Positions 44,343 through 56,781 of a DNA stretch of 64,000 nucleotides are shown piece by piece. Every line of letters starts with the position of its first letter. The first letter of the stretch is position 1. Under the pieces are notes generated by a model. The model worked only from the letters and a program-made list of their open reading frames with translations, searched no databases and was not told the origin of the DNA. The translations under genes were made by a program, and so were the position numbers. The DNA is from Maribacter spongiicola. GTDB taxonomy: Bacteria > Bacteroidota > Bacteroidia > Flavobacteriales > Flavobacteriaceae. The DNA lies in assembly GCF_004364165.1 (NCBI RefSeq), contig NZ_SOAY01000010.1, forward strand, positions 1,763,098-1,827,097. Reading direction: 5' to 3'.

Positions 44343-47117
44343 ATGAGCATTTATAAAGATTACCTAAAGGAGATCGAAGATCGTAAAGGTCAGGGTCTTC
44401 AACCTAAGCCAATTGATGGAGCTGAATTACTTAGCAAAATTATTGAGCAGATTAAAGATGTAGAAAATGAGTATAGAGAAGATTCTCTTCAGTTTTTTAT
44501 CTATAACGTTTTACCTGGTACCACTAGTGCTGCCAGTGTAAAGGCTAAATTTTTAAAAGAAATTATTCTCGGTGAGTCGGTTGTAACAGAAATTACGCCA
44601 GCATTTGCTTTTGAACAATTATCTCACATGAAGGGTGGACCTTCGGTAGCCGTTTTATTAGATGTTGCTTTAGGTTCTGATGTTGCCTTGGCAAAACAAG
44701 CAGCTGAGGTTTTGAAAACTCAGGTTTTCCTTTATGAAGCAGATACCACTCGTTTAGAAGAAGCTTTAAATAACGGAAGTGTAATTGCAAAAGATATCAT
44801 AGAAAGCTATGCAAAGGCAGAATTTTTTACAAAGCTTCCTGAAATTGAAGAAGAAATAGAAGTAGTTACTTATATCGCTGGTGTTGGTGATATTTCTACA
44901 GATTTATTATCGCCAGGTGGTGATGCACACTCAAGATCAGATCGTGAGTTGCATGGTCAATGTATGTTCGAGCATAACAAAGAAATGCAAAAGGAATTAT
45001 TGGCATTAAAAGAGCAACATCCTGATAAGCGTGTTATGCTTATTGCAGAAAAAGGAACAATGGGTGTTGGTTCTTCTAGAATGTCTGGCGTGAACAACGT
45101 AGCATTATGGACAGGGGTACCTTTTAGCAAATATGTGCCATTTATCAATTTTGCTCCAGTTATCGCTGGTACCAATGGTATCGCTCCAATTTTCTTGACA
45201 ACTGTCGGTGTAACCGGTGGTATTGGTTTAGATCTTAAGAACTGGGTAAAGCAAAAAGATGAAGCTGGTAATACTATTGTCGATGCAGATGGTGAACCAA
45301 TTTTAAAGCAAATGTATTCTGTTGCAACAGGTACAGTGCTAACGATTAATACTAAAGAGAAAAAACTCTATCACGGTAAAGTAGAATTGAAAGATATTTC
45401 TGCAGCATTTACTCCGCAAAAAATGGAGTTTATGAAAGCAGGTGGGTCTTACGCTGTTGTTTTTGGTAAAAAACTACAAACTTTTGCGTCTAAAGTTTTA
45501 GGTGTACCAGTACTGCCTGTATATGCTCCTTCAAAAGAAATCACAATTGAAGGTCAAGGCTTAACAGCTGTAGAAAAAATATTCAATAGAAATGCAGTAG
45601 GTACGTCAGGTGCAACGTTGCACGCTGGTTCTTATGTACGTGCAGAAGTAAATATTGTAGGATCTCAAGATACTACAGGTTTAATGACTTCTCAAGAATT
45701 AGAGATGATGGCAGCAACGGTTATTTCTCCAATTGTTGATGGTGCATATCAATCTGGTTGTCATACGGCATCCGTTTGGGATGATAAGTCTAAAGCTAAC
45801 ATTCCAAGATTAATGAGCTTTATGAACGACTTTGGTTTAATTACCGGTCGGGATCCAAAAGGGAAGTACTTTCCAATGACAGACGTTATTCACAAAGTAT
45901 TGAACGATATTACCGTAGGTGATTGGGACATCATTATTGGTGGTGATTCGCATACACGTATGTCTAAAGGTGTTGCTTTCGGTGCAGATTCTGGTACGGT
46001 AGCTTTAGCTTTGGCTACAGGTGAGGCTTCAATGCCAATACCTGAGTCAGTTAAAGTAACTTTTAAAGGACAAATGAAATCTTATATGGATTTCCGTGAT
46101 GTGGTACATGCAACGCAGTCTCAAATGTTAAAGCAGTTTGGCGGCGAAAACGTATTTCAAGGTCGTGTAATAGAAGTACACATCGGAACATTAACCGCAG
46201 ATGAAGCTTTTACATTTACTGATTGGACCGCGGAAATGAAAGCTAAAGCATCTATTTGTATTTCTGAAGATGATACCTTAATTGAGTCTTTAGAAATAGC
46301 AAAAGGTCGTATCCAAATCATGATCGAGAAAGGAATGGACAATGCTAAGGGAGTACTTCAAGGTTTAGTTAACAAGGCAGAAACTAGAATTACAGAACTT
46401 AAAACGGGAATCAAACCTTCTTTAAGACCAGATGCAAACGCTAAATATCATGCAGAAGTTGTTATTGATTTAGATGAAATAGCTGAACCAATGATTGCTG
46501 ATCCAGATGTAAATAATGATGATGTGTCAAAACGTTATACGCATGACAACATCAGACCATTATCTTACTATGGGGGCACCAAGAAAGTAGATTTAGGTTT
46601 TGTAGGTTCTTGTATGGTGCATAAGGGCGATATGAAAATATTAGCTCAAATGTTGAAAAATGTAGAGGCTCAATATGGTAAAGTTGAATTTAAAGCACCA
46701 TTAGTTGTTGCACCACCAACATACAACATTGTTGATGAGTTGAAAGCAGAAGGCGATTGGGATGTTTTAGTAAAATATTCAGGTTTCGAATTTGACGATA
46801 ACGCACCAAAAGGTTTGGCACGTACCAAGTACGAAAACATGCTATACCTAGAAAGACCAGGTTGTAACCTATGTATGGGTAACCAAGAAAAAGCAGAACC
46901 CGGTGATACGGTAATGGCAACTTCAACACGTTTATTTCAAGGTAGGGTGGTAAAAGATTCTGGCGATAAAAAAGGCGAGTCGTTGTTATCTTCTACTCCA
47001 GTAGTGGTATTATCTACCATTTTAGGTAGAACTCCTACCATGGCAGAATATGAAGCTGCAGTAGACGGTATTGTTTTAACGAAGTTTAAACCTTCTGAAA
47101 AACAATTGGTTAGATAA
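44343..47117 (+). CDS. acnB: Aconitate hydratase B
   Basis: Iron-sulfur enzyme interconverting citrate and isocitrate. 924 residues with the AcnB order: an N-terminal HEAT-like domain (about 1-160), the swivel domain (GDISTDLLSPGGDAHSRSDREL), then the catalytic domains. Cluster cysteines are seen in LGFVGSCMVHKGDMK and ERPGCNLCMGNQEKAEPGD; other active-site segments are SGCHTASVWDD and IIGGDSHTRMSKGVA. It is transcribed alone, with a strong terminator, and lies just before a second, unrelated aconitase. Confidence 0.97.
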   Translation: MSIYKDYLKEIEDRKGQGLQPKPIDGAELLSKIIEQIKDVENEYREDSLQFFIYNVLPGTTSAASVKAKFLKEIILGESVVTEITPAFAFEQLSHMKGGPSVAVLLDVALGSDVALAKQAAEVLKTQVFLYEADTTRLEEALNNGSVIAKDIIESYAKAEFFTKLPEIEEEIEVVTYIAGVGDISTDLLSPGGDAHSRSDRELHGQCMFEHNKEMQKELLALKEQHPDKRVMLIAEKGTMGVGSSRMSGVNNVALWTGVPFSKYVPFINFAPVIAGTNGIAPIFLTTVGVTGGIGLDLKNWVKQKDEAGNTIVDADGEPILKQMYSVATGTVLTINTKEKKLYHGKVELKDISAAFTPQKMEFMKAGGSYAVVFGKKLQTFASKVLGVPVLPVYAPSKEITIEGQGLTAVEKIFNRNAVGTSGATLHAGSYVRAEVNIVGSQDTTGLMTSQELEMMAATVISPIVDGAYQSGCHTASVWDDKSKANIPRLMSFMNDFGLITGRDPKGKYFPMTDVIHKVLNDITVGDWDIIIGGDSHTRMSKGVAFGADSGTVALALATGEASMPIPESVKVTFKGQMKSYMDFRDVVHATQSQMLKQFGGENVFQGRVIEVHIGTLTADEAFTFTDWTAEMKAKASICISEDDTLIESLEIAKGRIQIMIEKGMDNAKGVLQGLVNKAETRITELKTGIKPSLRPDANAKYHAEVVIDLDEIAEPMIADPDVNNDDVSKRYTHDNIRPLSYYGGTKKVDLGFVGSCMVHKGDMKILAQMLKNVEAQYGKVEFKAPLVVAPPTYNIVDELKAEGDWDVLVKYSGFEFDDNAPKGLARTKYENMLYLERPGCNLCMGNQEKAEPGDTVMATSTRLFQGRVVKDSGDKKGESLLSSTPVVVLSTILGRTPTMAEYEAAVDGIVLTKFKPSEKQLVR

Positions 47118-47140
47118 CTAGTTGCAAATTATATAGTAGT

Positions 47141-47177
47141 AAAAGAGCCTGAGTAGAAAACTCAGGCTCTTTTTTTT
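47141..47177 (+). terminator. acnB terminator
   Basis: AGAGCCTGAGT pairs with ACTCAGGCTCT (loop AGAAA), followed by eight T; 24 bases after the stop. Confidence 0.92.
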
Positions 47178-47227
47178 GCGGTATTTTTTCTAGTTATTCT
47201 TTATTTCAAATGCGGTTTTAAAATCAT

Positions 47228-47249
47228 TGTACATTTCGTATATTGTACA
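47228..47249 (+). promoter_or_regulatory. TGTACA repeat upstream of the second aconitase
   Basis: Two palindromic TGTACA boxes (47228-47233 and 47244-47249) with a 10-bp spacer, each preceded by T to give TTGTACA at 16-bp spacing. They lie 37 bases before the ATG and could be an operator. Confidence 0.35.
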
Positions 47250-47285
47250 GATAAGATAGAATAACAATTTATATAAATAGATTTT

Positions 47286-49559
47286 ATGGCATTTGACATA
47301 GATATGATTAAAAAGGTATACGCTTCCATGTCGGATCGTGTAGACAAAGCAAGAGAGATTGTGGGTAAGCCGCTTACTCTTTCAGAAAAGATTTTATATT
47401 CTCACTTGTGGGAAGGCACGCCAACTAAAGCATTCGCGAGAGGAAAAGATTATGTTGATTTTGCTCCTGATCGTATTGCTTGTCAAGATGCAACCGCTCA
47501 AATGGCGTTATTGCAATTTATGCAGGCGGGCAAGCCAAAGGTTGCAGTGCCAACAACTGTACACTGTGATCACTTGATCCAAGCAAAAAATGGTGCCACT
47601 GCCGATTTAAAATCAGCGAACACTACTAGTGCAGAAGTTTTTGATTTCTTAGAGTCGGTTTCAAATAAATACGGAATCGGTTTTTGGAAACCGGGTGCAG
47701 GTATTATTCACCAAGTAGTATTGGAAAATTACGCTTTCCCTGGTGGTATGATGATTGGTACCGATTCACACACTGTAAATGCAGGTGGTCTAGGTATGGT
47801 TGCTATTGGTGTTGGTGGTGCAGATGCTGTTGATGTAATGGCTGGTATGGCTTGGGAACTTAAATTCCCGAAACTAATAGGTGTAAAGTTAACCGGAACT
47901 ATTTCTGGATGGACAGCACCAAAAGATGTCATATTAAAAGTTGCCGAAATTCTTACCGTTAAAGGTGGAACAGGGGCAATCGTTGAATATTTTGGTTCTG
48001 GTGCCAAGTCGTTATCTTGTACTGGTAAGGGTACAATTTGTAACATGGGTGCAGAAATAGGGGCTACTACTTCTACTTTTGGATATGATGAATCTATGGA
48101 GCGCTATTTAAGAGCTACAGACAGAGCGGATATAGCTGATGCTGCAAACCAAGTAAAAGAATATTTAACTGCCGATGCAGAAGTGTATGAAAATCCTGAG
48201 CAATATTTTGATGAGGTAATTGAAATCAATTTATCAGAATTAACACCATTATTAAACGGACCTTTTACTCCGGATTTATCTACAAAAGTAGGTGAAGATA
48301 TGACAGAAAAAGCGACCTCTCACGAATGGCCTTTAGCTGTGGAATGGGGATTGATTGGTTCTTGTACCAACTCTTCGTATGAAGATTTGTCTAGAGCTTC
48401 TTCTATTGCACAACAAGCTATTGATAAAGGAATAAAAATGAAGGCCGAATTAGGGATTAACCCTGGTTCTGAACAAGTAAGATATACAGCAGACAGAGAC
48501 GGTATTCTTGGAATATTTGAGAAGTTGGATGCTAAGATTTTTACAAATGCATGTGGACCATGTATTGGTCAATGGGCACGTTACAGTGATCCAAAAAATG
48601 CACCTAAGAACAGTATTGTTCACTCTTTCAACAGAAACTTTGCTAAACGTGCGGATGGTAACCCTAATACGCACGCATTTGTAGCTTCACCAGAAATTAC
48701 AGCTGCAATTGCAATTGCCGGTAGATTAGATTTTAACCCGATGACGGATAAATTGATCAACGAAAAAGGAGAAGAAGTAATGTTCGACGAACCAACAGGA
48801 TGGGAATTGCCTCCTAAAGGTTTTGCAGTAGAAGATGCTGGTTTTCTTGCCCCAGATGAAGATGGATCGGGTGTTGAGGTTAAAGTTTCGGCAGATTCTG
48901 AAAGATTACAATTGTTAGAACCTTTTACGCCTATAAAGGACGAAAGTTTAATGGGTGCGAAATTGTTGATTAAGGCATTTGGTAAGTGTACTACAGATCA
49001 TATTTCTATGGCAGGACCATGGTTGCGTTTTCGTGGACACTTAGATAATATTTCTAATAACTGCTTAATTGGTGCAGTTAACGCATTTGGTCATAAGACA
49101 AATTTGGTTAAAAATCAATTGAATGGTGAATTCGGTGGTGTACCAGATACCGCACGTGCATATAAAGCGGCGGGTATTAGAAGTATTGTAGTTGGTGATC
49201 ATAATTACGGTGAAGGTTCTTCTCGTGAGCATGCTGCAATGGAGCCTCGTCACTTAGGTGTTGCCGCTGTAATCGTTAAGTCTTTTGCACGTATACACGA
49301 AACAAACCTTAAAAAGCAAGGTATGTTAGGGTTAACCTTTGCAAATGAAAGCGATTATGATCTTATAAAAGAAGACGATACTTTTAACTTTATAGATATA
49401 GCAGAATTTGCTCCCGATAAACAATTAACTATAGAAGTTGTTCACGCAGATGGTAGTAAAGATGTAATAAAAGTAAACCATACTTATAACGAAGCTCAAA
49501 TTGGGTGGTATAGAGAGGGGTCTGCTTTAAATGTGATTAAGAGAGAAAATGCCTCTTAA
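47286..49559 (+). CDS. acnA: Aconitate hydratase (AcnA/mitochondrial-type)
   Basis: 757 residues, the length of mitochondrial-type aconitase. [32 protein letters not shown] and [16 protein letters not shown] carry the three cluster cysteines; the swivel domain has ILLIK-type sequence ([19 protein letters not shown]) and [19 protein letters not shown], which binds the substrate carboxylates. It follows acnB after 168 bp with its own terminator, so the two isoenzymes can be regulated separately. Confidence 0.95.
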   Translation: MAFDIDMIKKVYASMSDRVDKAREIVGKPLTLSEKILYSHLWEGTPTKAFARGKDYVDFAPDRIACQDATAQMALLQFMQAGKPKVAVPTTVHCDHLIQAKNGATADLKSANTTSAEVFDFLESVSNKYGIGFWKPGAGIIHQVVLENYAFPGGMMIGTDSHTVNAGGLGMVAIGVGGADAVDVMAGMAWELKFPKLIGVKLTGTISGWTAPKDVILKVAEILTVKGGTGAIVEYFGSGAKSLSCTGKGTICNMGAEIGATTSTFGYDESMERYLRATDRADIADAANQVKEYLTADAEVYENPEQYFDEVIEINLSELTPLLNGPFTPDLSTKVGEDMTEKATSHEWPLAVEWGLIGSCTNSSYEDLSRASSIAQQAIDKGIKMKAELGINPGSEQVRYTADRDGILGIFEKLDAKIFTNACGPCIGQWARYSDPKNAPKNSIVHSFNRNFAKRADGNPNTHAFVASPEITAAIAIAGRLDFNPMTDKLINEKGEEVMFDEPTGWELPPKGFAVEDAGFLAPDEDGSGVEVKVSADSERLQLLEPFTPIKDESLMGAKLLIKAFGKCTTDHISMAGPWLRFRGHLDNISNNCLIGAVNAFGHKTNLVKNQLNGEFGGVPDTARAYKAAGIRSIVVGDHNYGEGSSREHAAMEPRHLGVAAVIVKSFARIHETNLKKQGMLGLTFANESDYDLIKEDDTFNFIDIAEFAPDKQLTIEVVHADGSKDVIKVNHTYNEAQIGWYREGSALNVIKRENAS

Positions 49560-49583
49560 TTCAATACTTTAAAATTTATAAGG

Positions 49584-49613
49584 AAAACTCCTGATATTGT
49601 TCAGGAGTTTTTT
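49584..49613 (+). terminator. acnA terminator
   Basis: AAAACTCCTGA pairs with TCAGGAGTTTT (loop TATTGT), followed by T; 24 bases after the stop. Confidence 0.9.
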
Positions 49614-49620
49614 AGTTTTG
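49613..49620 (+). promoter_or_regulatory. -7 box upstream of the thioredoxin-like gene
   Basis: TAGTTTTG, exact match to TAnnTTTG, directly after the acnA terminator and 17 bases before the ATG at 49638. No -33 box at a normal distance. Confidence 0.4.
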
Positions 49621-49637
49621 ACCCCTATTAAACTTTT

Positions 49638-50192
49638 ATGAAGAGACAAACGTTTTTTACCTTATTGATCATGGCTTTTGTGCTTTCTTTTTTTGTCACT
49701 CCTTTAGGTGATTATAGTAAGATTATGCTCAACAGGGTTTTTGCTACTTCACCAACAATTATAAAACTGGATAAAAGAGGTAAGATAGCTAACTACGATT
49801 GGAAGTTAAAAGACGGAAATTGGAAATTTATAAATTTCAACGAAGCAAAAGGTAAAGTTGCTTTTGTTACTTTTTGGACTTCTTGGCACATGCCATCACA
49901 GGCACAATTAAAAGACATTCAATATCTTTTTGATACGTATGGTGATAAGATGAAGTTTTATGTTATTACTAATGAGGAAAGAGCTCCTGTAGAACTTTTT
50001 ATGAGTGAGCAAGGATATAGTTTTCCTGTAACCTATCAAATTATAGGCGAACCGAGTCCTATTTCATTATTAAAGCCACCAGGGTCTTACGTAATAGATA
50101 AAACTGGTACTATCGTTATACATCAGAATGCCATTGCAGACTGGAGTAACGATAAGGTAAATAAGCTTTTAAATGAATTGATATCAGAGTGA
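49638..50192 (+). CDS. Thioredoxin-fold (TlpA-like) protein without active-site cysteines
   Basis: 184 residues with an N-terminal membrane anchor or signal (FFTLLIMAFVLSFFVTP). The thioredoxin-fold strand and helix are clear: KGKVAFVTFWTSWHMPSQAQLKD, where the redox CxxC after Trp83 is replaced by H84-M-P-S87; later LKPPGSYVIDKTGTIVIH with the cis-Pro region. It therefore cannot act as a disulfide reductase in the normal way. It is 4 bases upstream of the CrtA-like gene and probably cotranscribed, so a role in carotenoid modification or membrane biology is possible but unproven. Confidence 0.8.
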   Translation: MKRQTFFTLLIMAFVLSFFVTPLGDYSKIMLNRVFATSPTIIKLDKRGKIANYDWKLKDGNWKFINFNEAKGKVAFVTFWTSWHMPSQAQLKDIQYLFDTYGDKMKFYVITNEERAPVELFMSEQGYSFPVTYQIIGEPSPISLLKPPGSYVIDKTGTIVIHQNAIADWSNDKVNKLLNELISE

Positions 50193-50196
50193 TCGG

Positions 50197-50895
50197 ATGT
50201 CTCAGATTACAACAATAACATTCTTTAGATATACTACTTTTTTCAATAAGGTTTGGGCTTTTGGAATGATGCAATTTGCGCACAGCCCATTAAAAAAAGT
50301 TAATGGATTGCAAGACTACAAACTCATGGGAAGCGGAAAGGACGGTTTTGATCCTTTTGCCGATTGGTCGGTTTATGCATTACTTCAAATATGGGAGAAT
50401 GAAGAAGCGGCAAACAATTTTTTTGCAACCTCTAATTTAATGAAGCGATATTTAGAAAGAACTGAACAACGGTATACCTTATTTTTAAAAAACACTAAAT
50501 CAAGAGGATTTTGGTCTGGTAAAAATCCCTTTGTAGAAAGTGATACTTTTAGTCAGAATAATCCATTTATTGCTGTAATTACTAGGGCTACGATAAAAAT
50601 TGGGTCATTAAATAAATTTTGGAAATATGTTCCAACTTCTCAAAGACCATTAGCGGGTAATAACGGATTGATTTATACGAAAGGAATAGGAGAAGTTCCC
50701 TTTTTGCAAATGGCTACATTTAGTATTTGGAAGGATGAAGAATCTTTAAAGCAATTTGCGTATAAAAGTAAAGAACATGCAAGGGCAATAGTAAAAACAA
50801 AAGAGCTAGATTGGTATAGTGAGGAATTATTTTCTCGCTTTCAACCTTTTAAATCTATAGGAAAGTGGAAGGGTATTGATAATCTTCCCTTTTAA
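50197..50895 (+). CDS. CrtA-like carotenoid (spheroidene) monooxygenase family
   Basis: 232 residues resembling the spheroidene monooxygenase family CrtA: MGSGKDGFDPFADWSVYALLQIW (family GxGxDGFxP... pattern) and EHARAIVKTKELDWYSEELFSRF near the end. CrtA adds keto groups at carotenoid C-2. Its position, tail to tail with the carotenoid operon (2 bp between stops), supports a carotenoid role, such as C-2' oxidation of a myxol-type end group; the product is inference. Likely cotranscribed with the cysteine-less thioredoxin-like gene. Confidence 0.75.
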   Translation: MSQITTITFFRYTTFFNKVWAFGMMQFAHSPLKKVNGLQDYKLMGSGKDGFDPFADWSVYALLQIWENEEAANNFFATSNLMKRYLERTEQRYTLFLKNTKSRGFWSGKNPFVESDTFSQNNPFIAVITRATIKIGSLNKFWKYVPTSQRPLAGNNGLIYTKGIGEVPFLQMATFSIWKDEESLKQFAYKSKEHARAIVKTKELDWYSEELFSRFQPFKSIGKWKGIDNLPF

Positions 50896-50897
50896 AC

Positions 50898-53452
<2,555 letters not shown>

Positions 53453-53453
<1 letters not shown>

Positions 53454-54292
53454 TATACCAAGTTCATTTTAAATTTAACATAAGAACGCGCAAGTAATCC
53501 GAATTTCTGATAATTCGGTACTCTAATTCGTGCATTTTTAATTTCTAACGATGGTGTAGATTGTAATTTATATAACAACTTATAATAATACTTATAAGCT
53601 GTGTAAACCCCAAATTTTGCTTCTGTAGGTAAGCCTACAATTCCTTCATATCCCTTTTTAAAGTCTGCCTTTATTTCATCGACAATGCGTTTTTTAGAGG
53701 TTTCGTCTAATTCTTTCAAATTCGTATTGGGAAAATAAGATCTGTTTAATTCTTCAAAATCGGCTTTTACATCTCTCAAGAAATTCACTTTTTGAAAAGC
53801 AGATCCCAGAGCCATAGCCGATTCTTTTAATTTGTTGTATTCTTCAACATTACCTTTTACAAAAACCTGAAGACACATTAAGCCAACTACATCAGCAGAG
53901 CCATAGATGTATTCTTTATATTCAGCATCGGTACGGTATATGTTCTTTACCAAATCCATTCGCATACTTTTCATAAACGAGTCTACCAAATGCTTGGGTA
54001 TATTAAAAGCATGATAGGTATGTTGAAAAGAGTTCAAAATAGGGTTAAGACTTATTTTATCTCGTAATGAAGCTTCAAGTTCCTCTTCAAATTTATTAAA
54101 GAGAATTTCTTTGTCATAGTCATGAAAGGTATCTACGATTTCATCGGCAAAGCGAACAAAACCATAAATATTATAAATATGCCCACGTATAGATGAGTGT
54201 AGCATCTTAGTGGCTAATGCAAAAGAAGTACTGTATCGTTTAGTAACAATTTTACTGCATTGGTATGAAACTTGGTCAAAAGTATCTTTCAT
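53453..54292 (-). CDS. crtB: Phytoene synthase
   Basis: Condenses two geranylgeranyl diphosphates to phytoene. 279 residues; both Asp-rich motifs are present: RFADEIVDTFHD and NFLRDVKADFEELNRSYFP (DxxxD each), with the substrate segment YGSADVVGLMCLQVF. It follows crtI after 7 bases. Confidence 0.95.
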
Positions 54293-54299
54293 AAACTAA

Positions 54300-55772
54300 C
54301 TAATTATCCTTTATAATTAATTCTGACACTAACTTACCGGATATCAATGCGGGTGGCACACCGGGACCAGGAACAGTCAGTTGTCCTGTAAAATATAAAT
54401 CAACTACTTTTTTACTTCTTAAATTAGGTCTTAAAAATGCCGTCTGTGTTAAAGTATTCGCCATACCATATGCATTGCCCTTGTATGAATTGTATCTCTC
54501 TACAAAATCATTTACACAGAATGTTTCTTTGAATATAATATTATTTCTAATGTTTTGCCCTGTTCTTTTCTCAAAACGATCCATTATTATATCAAAATAT
54601 TGATCTCTTAATGCTTCAGTATCTTCTAGAGCGGTAGCTATAGGTACTAGAAAAAAACCAGCCTCATAGCCATCTGGTGCCATACTCGCATCGGTAATCG
54701 ACGGAAAATTGGCATAGAACAGTGGGTTCGATGGCCACTTGGGTGTATCGTAAATTTCTTTTGCATGTAGCTCAAAATCGGTATCAAAAAACAGATTGTG
54801 ATGCTCAACATTTTTCAATTTAGAATCAAACCCAATATAAAATAACAGTGAAGATGGCGCAAAAATCTTTTTATCCCAATAGGTTTTAGAATATTGTTGG
54901 TGCTTTTCGTCTAATAAGCTTTCTGAATGCTGATAATCGGCTCCACTCAAAACAACATCTGCAGTAATCGTTTTTCCATTGTTGATTACTCCCGTTGCTT
55001 TACCATTGGTTACTTCAATTTTTTCTATCGCTGAATTGGTATGTACTTTTACACCAAGCTCTTTTGCAAGACTCTCCATCGCTTTTATTACTTCATACAT
55101 GCCACCTTTTGGATGCCATGTGCCTAAGCCAAAATCTGCAAAGTTCATGAAATTATAGAAAGAAGGTGTGTTGCTTGGTTTAGCACCTAGAAACAACACC
55201 GGAAACTCTAATGTAGATACCAATTTGGGATTTTTAAAAGACTTTCGTACTTGCGAACTAATTGTTTTAAAAAATTGGTCAACTTTTAAAATGGTTTCTT
55301 TAGTTACCAATTCTAAAGGTGAAAGACCTGGTCTTAAAACTACTTTGTTGATGGCAATATCATAATTTTCTTGCGCTTTGCCAATAAACTTTTTTAAAGC
55401 TTGTGAGCTGCCCGGTTCTATTCTTTCAAACTCAAGGCAAATTTTATCCATGCTATCACCTATGGTGATAATATCGTCACTAAAGAAAATTTTATATGCA
55501 GGACTAAGTTTTTCCAACTTATAGTAGTCTGAAGTTTTTTTATTAAAATCGGCAAAAAACTTATCAAAGATATCTGGCATCCAATACCAACTTGGACCCA
55601 TATCGAAGGTAAAGCCATCTTTTATAAATTGAGAAGCTCTACCACCAACAGTACCATTTTTCTCATAAATAGACACATCCCAACCCTCTTTTGCCAAGTA
55701 ACATGCCGCCGATAGTGATGAAAAACCAGAACCAATTACGATGCAACTTTTATTCATTTCCATCAATGGCAT
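54300..55772 (-). CDS. crtI: Phytoene desaturase
   Basis: Desaturates phytoene to lycopene. SCIVIGSGFSSLSAACYLA is the FAD motif, followed by EKNGTVGGRASQFIKDGFTFDMGPSWYWMP and the C-terminal TGQLTVPGPGVPPALISGKL, which fit CrtI closely. The first ATG (55772) overlaps the carH stop by one base (TAATG); the Met at 55757 (NKSCIVIG) is closer to typical starts. Its position right after the regulator and before crtB marks it as the first enzyme of the operon. Confidence 0.93.
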   Translation of the reverse strand: MPLMEMNKSCIVIGSGFSSLSAACYLAKEGWDVSIYEKNGTVGGRASQFIKDGFTFDMGPSWYWMPDIFDKFFADFNKKTSDYYKLEKLSPAYKIFFSDDIITIGDSMDKICLEFERIEPGSSQALKKFIGKAQENYDIAINKVVLRPGLSPLELVTKETILKVDQFFKTISSQVRKSFKNPKLVSTLEFPVLFLGAKPSNTPSFYNFMNFADFGLGTWHPKGGMYEVIKAMESLAKELGVKVHTNSAIEKIEVTNGKATGVINNGKTITADVVLSGADYQHSESLLDEKHQQYSKTYWDKKIFAPSSLLFYIGFDSKLKNVEHHNLFFDTDFELHAKEIYDTPKWPSNPLFYANFPSITDASMAPDGYEAGFFLVPIATALEDTEALRDQYFDIIMDRFEKRTGQNIRNNIIFKETFCVNDFVERYNSYKGNAYGMANTLTQTAFLRPNLRSKKVVDLYFTGQLTVPGPGVPPALISGKLVSELIIKDN

Positions 55773-56671
55773 TATAAATTATTAACTAAATTCTCTATAG
55801 AAGTGAATGTCCTACAGAATTTGGGTTTTGTAGATGCTTCTATAAAATTAGTTTGTCTTCCTAAAATCCAGAAATTTGGGTTGTTATATGATGAAACTAA
55901 CTTAGAGAAATCTTCTAAATATTTATCTATTTTGTCTTTTTCGGGAAATACGGTAAAATATGATACGAAATAGATGTCATCGAAATACTTCAATACATCT
56001 TCTAGATTTTCCATAGGTATAGTAGGACCTAAATAAATACACTTATAACCTTTTAAAATAATCTCGTAATTTAAATACAATAATCCTATATCATGTATTT
56101 CATTTTCAGGTAAAAATGCAACAAACACCTTATCTTTTCTGGTAGGCTCTAAATGTTGAAGCTTTTCGGTATTAAGAAGAATTTTCTGTTTTATTAAACT
56201 GCTCATAAAATGTTCGTGAGCCGGACTAATAGTGTCTGTTTGCCATAAAAGACCTAATTCATTCAAAAGAGGAATAAAAGTATCTTTAAATATTTCTCGG
56301 AATGTGTTTTCACTTAATAACGCATTATAAGTATTAAAGAACATAGTCTGGTCAAAATTCATCATTGCCAATTTGAATGCATTGATCGCTTGACTCTTAT
56401 GACTGTGTTTTGCTACTATTTCGCGAACTACATAAGGTATATCTTTATCAGATATCTTGGCAATTTTAGATATTTTATGTCCAGTATTATACAGCAATGT
56501 AACATTTAGTAACTTCTGTAGGCTCGAAAGACTATAGGTTCTAATGTTAGTGTCGGTACGCTCAGGAGATAAAAGATTGTATCTTTTTTCCCAAATTCTG
56601 ATAGTATGTGCTTTTATGCCAGAGAGATTTTCGAGATCTCTAATACTAAATTGTTTTTTTACATTGTTCAT
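55772..56671 (-). CDS. MerR-type B12-binding regulator, CarH/LitR-like
   Basis: 299-residue regulator. Residues 7-75 form a MerR helix-turn-helix (FSIRDLENLSGIKAHTIRIWEKRYNLLSPERTD). A helical module with W143-x9-E153-H154 (the B12 signature WxxxxxxxxxEH) follows, then a Rossmann B12 domain with EIHDIG (the ExHxxG His193 that ligates cobalt). Such proteins repress carotenoid genes in the dark with adenosylcobalamin and lose DNA binding on light. A -7 box at 56693-56700 overlaps the upstream in-frame ATG (56695), so 56671 is the start. It heads the crt operon. Confidence 0.9.
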   Translation of the reverse strand: MNNVKKQFSIRDLENLSGIKAHTIRIWEKRYNLLSPERTDTNIRTYSLSSLQKLLNVTLLYNTGHKISKIAKISDKDIPYVVREIVAKHSHKSQAINAFKLAMMNFDQTMFFNTYNALLSENTFREIFKDTFIPLLNELGLLWQTDTISPAHEHFMSSLIKQKILLNTEKLQHLEPTRKDKVFVAFLPENEIHDIGLLYLNYEIILKGYKCIYLGPTIPMENLEDVLKYFDDIYFVSYFTVFPEKDKIDKYLEDFSKLVSSYNNPNFWILGRQTNFIEASTKPKFCRTFTSIENLVNNL

Positions 56672-56692
56672 GTTTTCTGAAAAAGGATTAAA

Positions 56693-56700
56693 CAAATCTA
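56693..56700 (-). promoter_or_regulatory. -7 box of the carH-crt operon
   Basis: Minus strand TAGATTTG, exact TAnnTTTG match, 21 bases before the ATG. No TTTG -33 box, and an inverted repeat lies at that position. Confidence 0.6.
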
Positions 56701-56726
56701 CAATTTATTAAAATGTATTAGGGTAC

Positions 56727-56746
56727 TTGATAGTTAAAATTATCAA
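56727..56746 (-). promoter_or_regulatory. Inverted repeat, candidate CarH operator
   Basis: TTGATA and TATCAA arms with an 8-bp spacer, 26-46 bases upstream of the carH -7 box. The position covers the -33 region, suited to repression. Binding is inferred. Confidence 0.4.
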
Positions 56747-56748
56747 AA

Positions 56749-56780
56749 TAAAAAAGGTTAGACCTAAATCTAACCTTTTT
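56749..56780 (-). terminator. tRNA-Leu terminator
   Basis: AAAAAGGTTAGA pairs with TCTAACCTTTTT (12 bp), loop of 6, T-run on the minus strand, directly after the tRNA 3' end. Confidence 0.88.
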
Positions 56781-56781
56781 G

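Noticed and set aside
44343-49559. Two aconitases as an assembly duplication
   Set aside because: The proteins belong to different subfamilies (AcnB and AcnA) with different domain order and low similarity.
49638-50192. Active thiol-disulfide oxidoreductase
   Set aside because: Both CxxC cysteines are replaced (HMPS), so ordinary disulfide chemistry is excluded.
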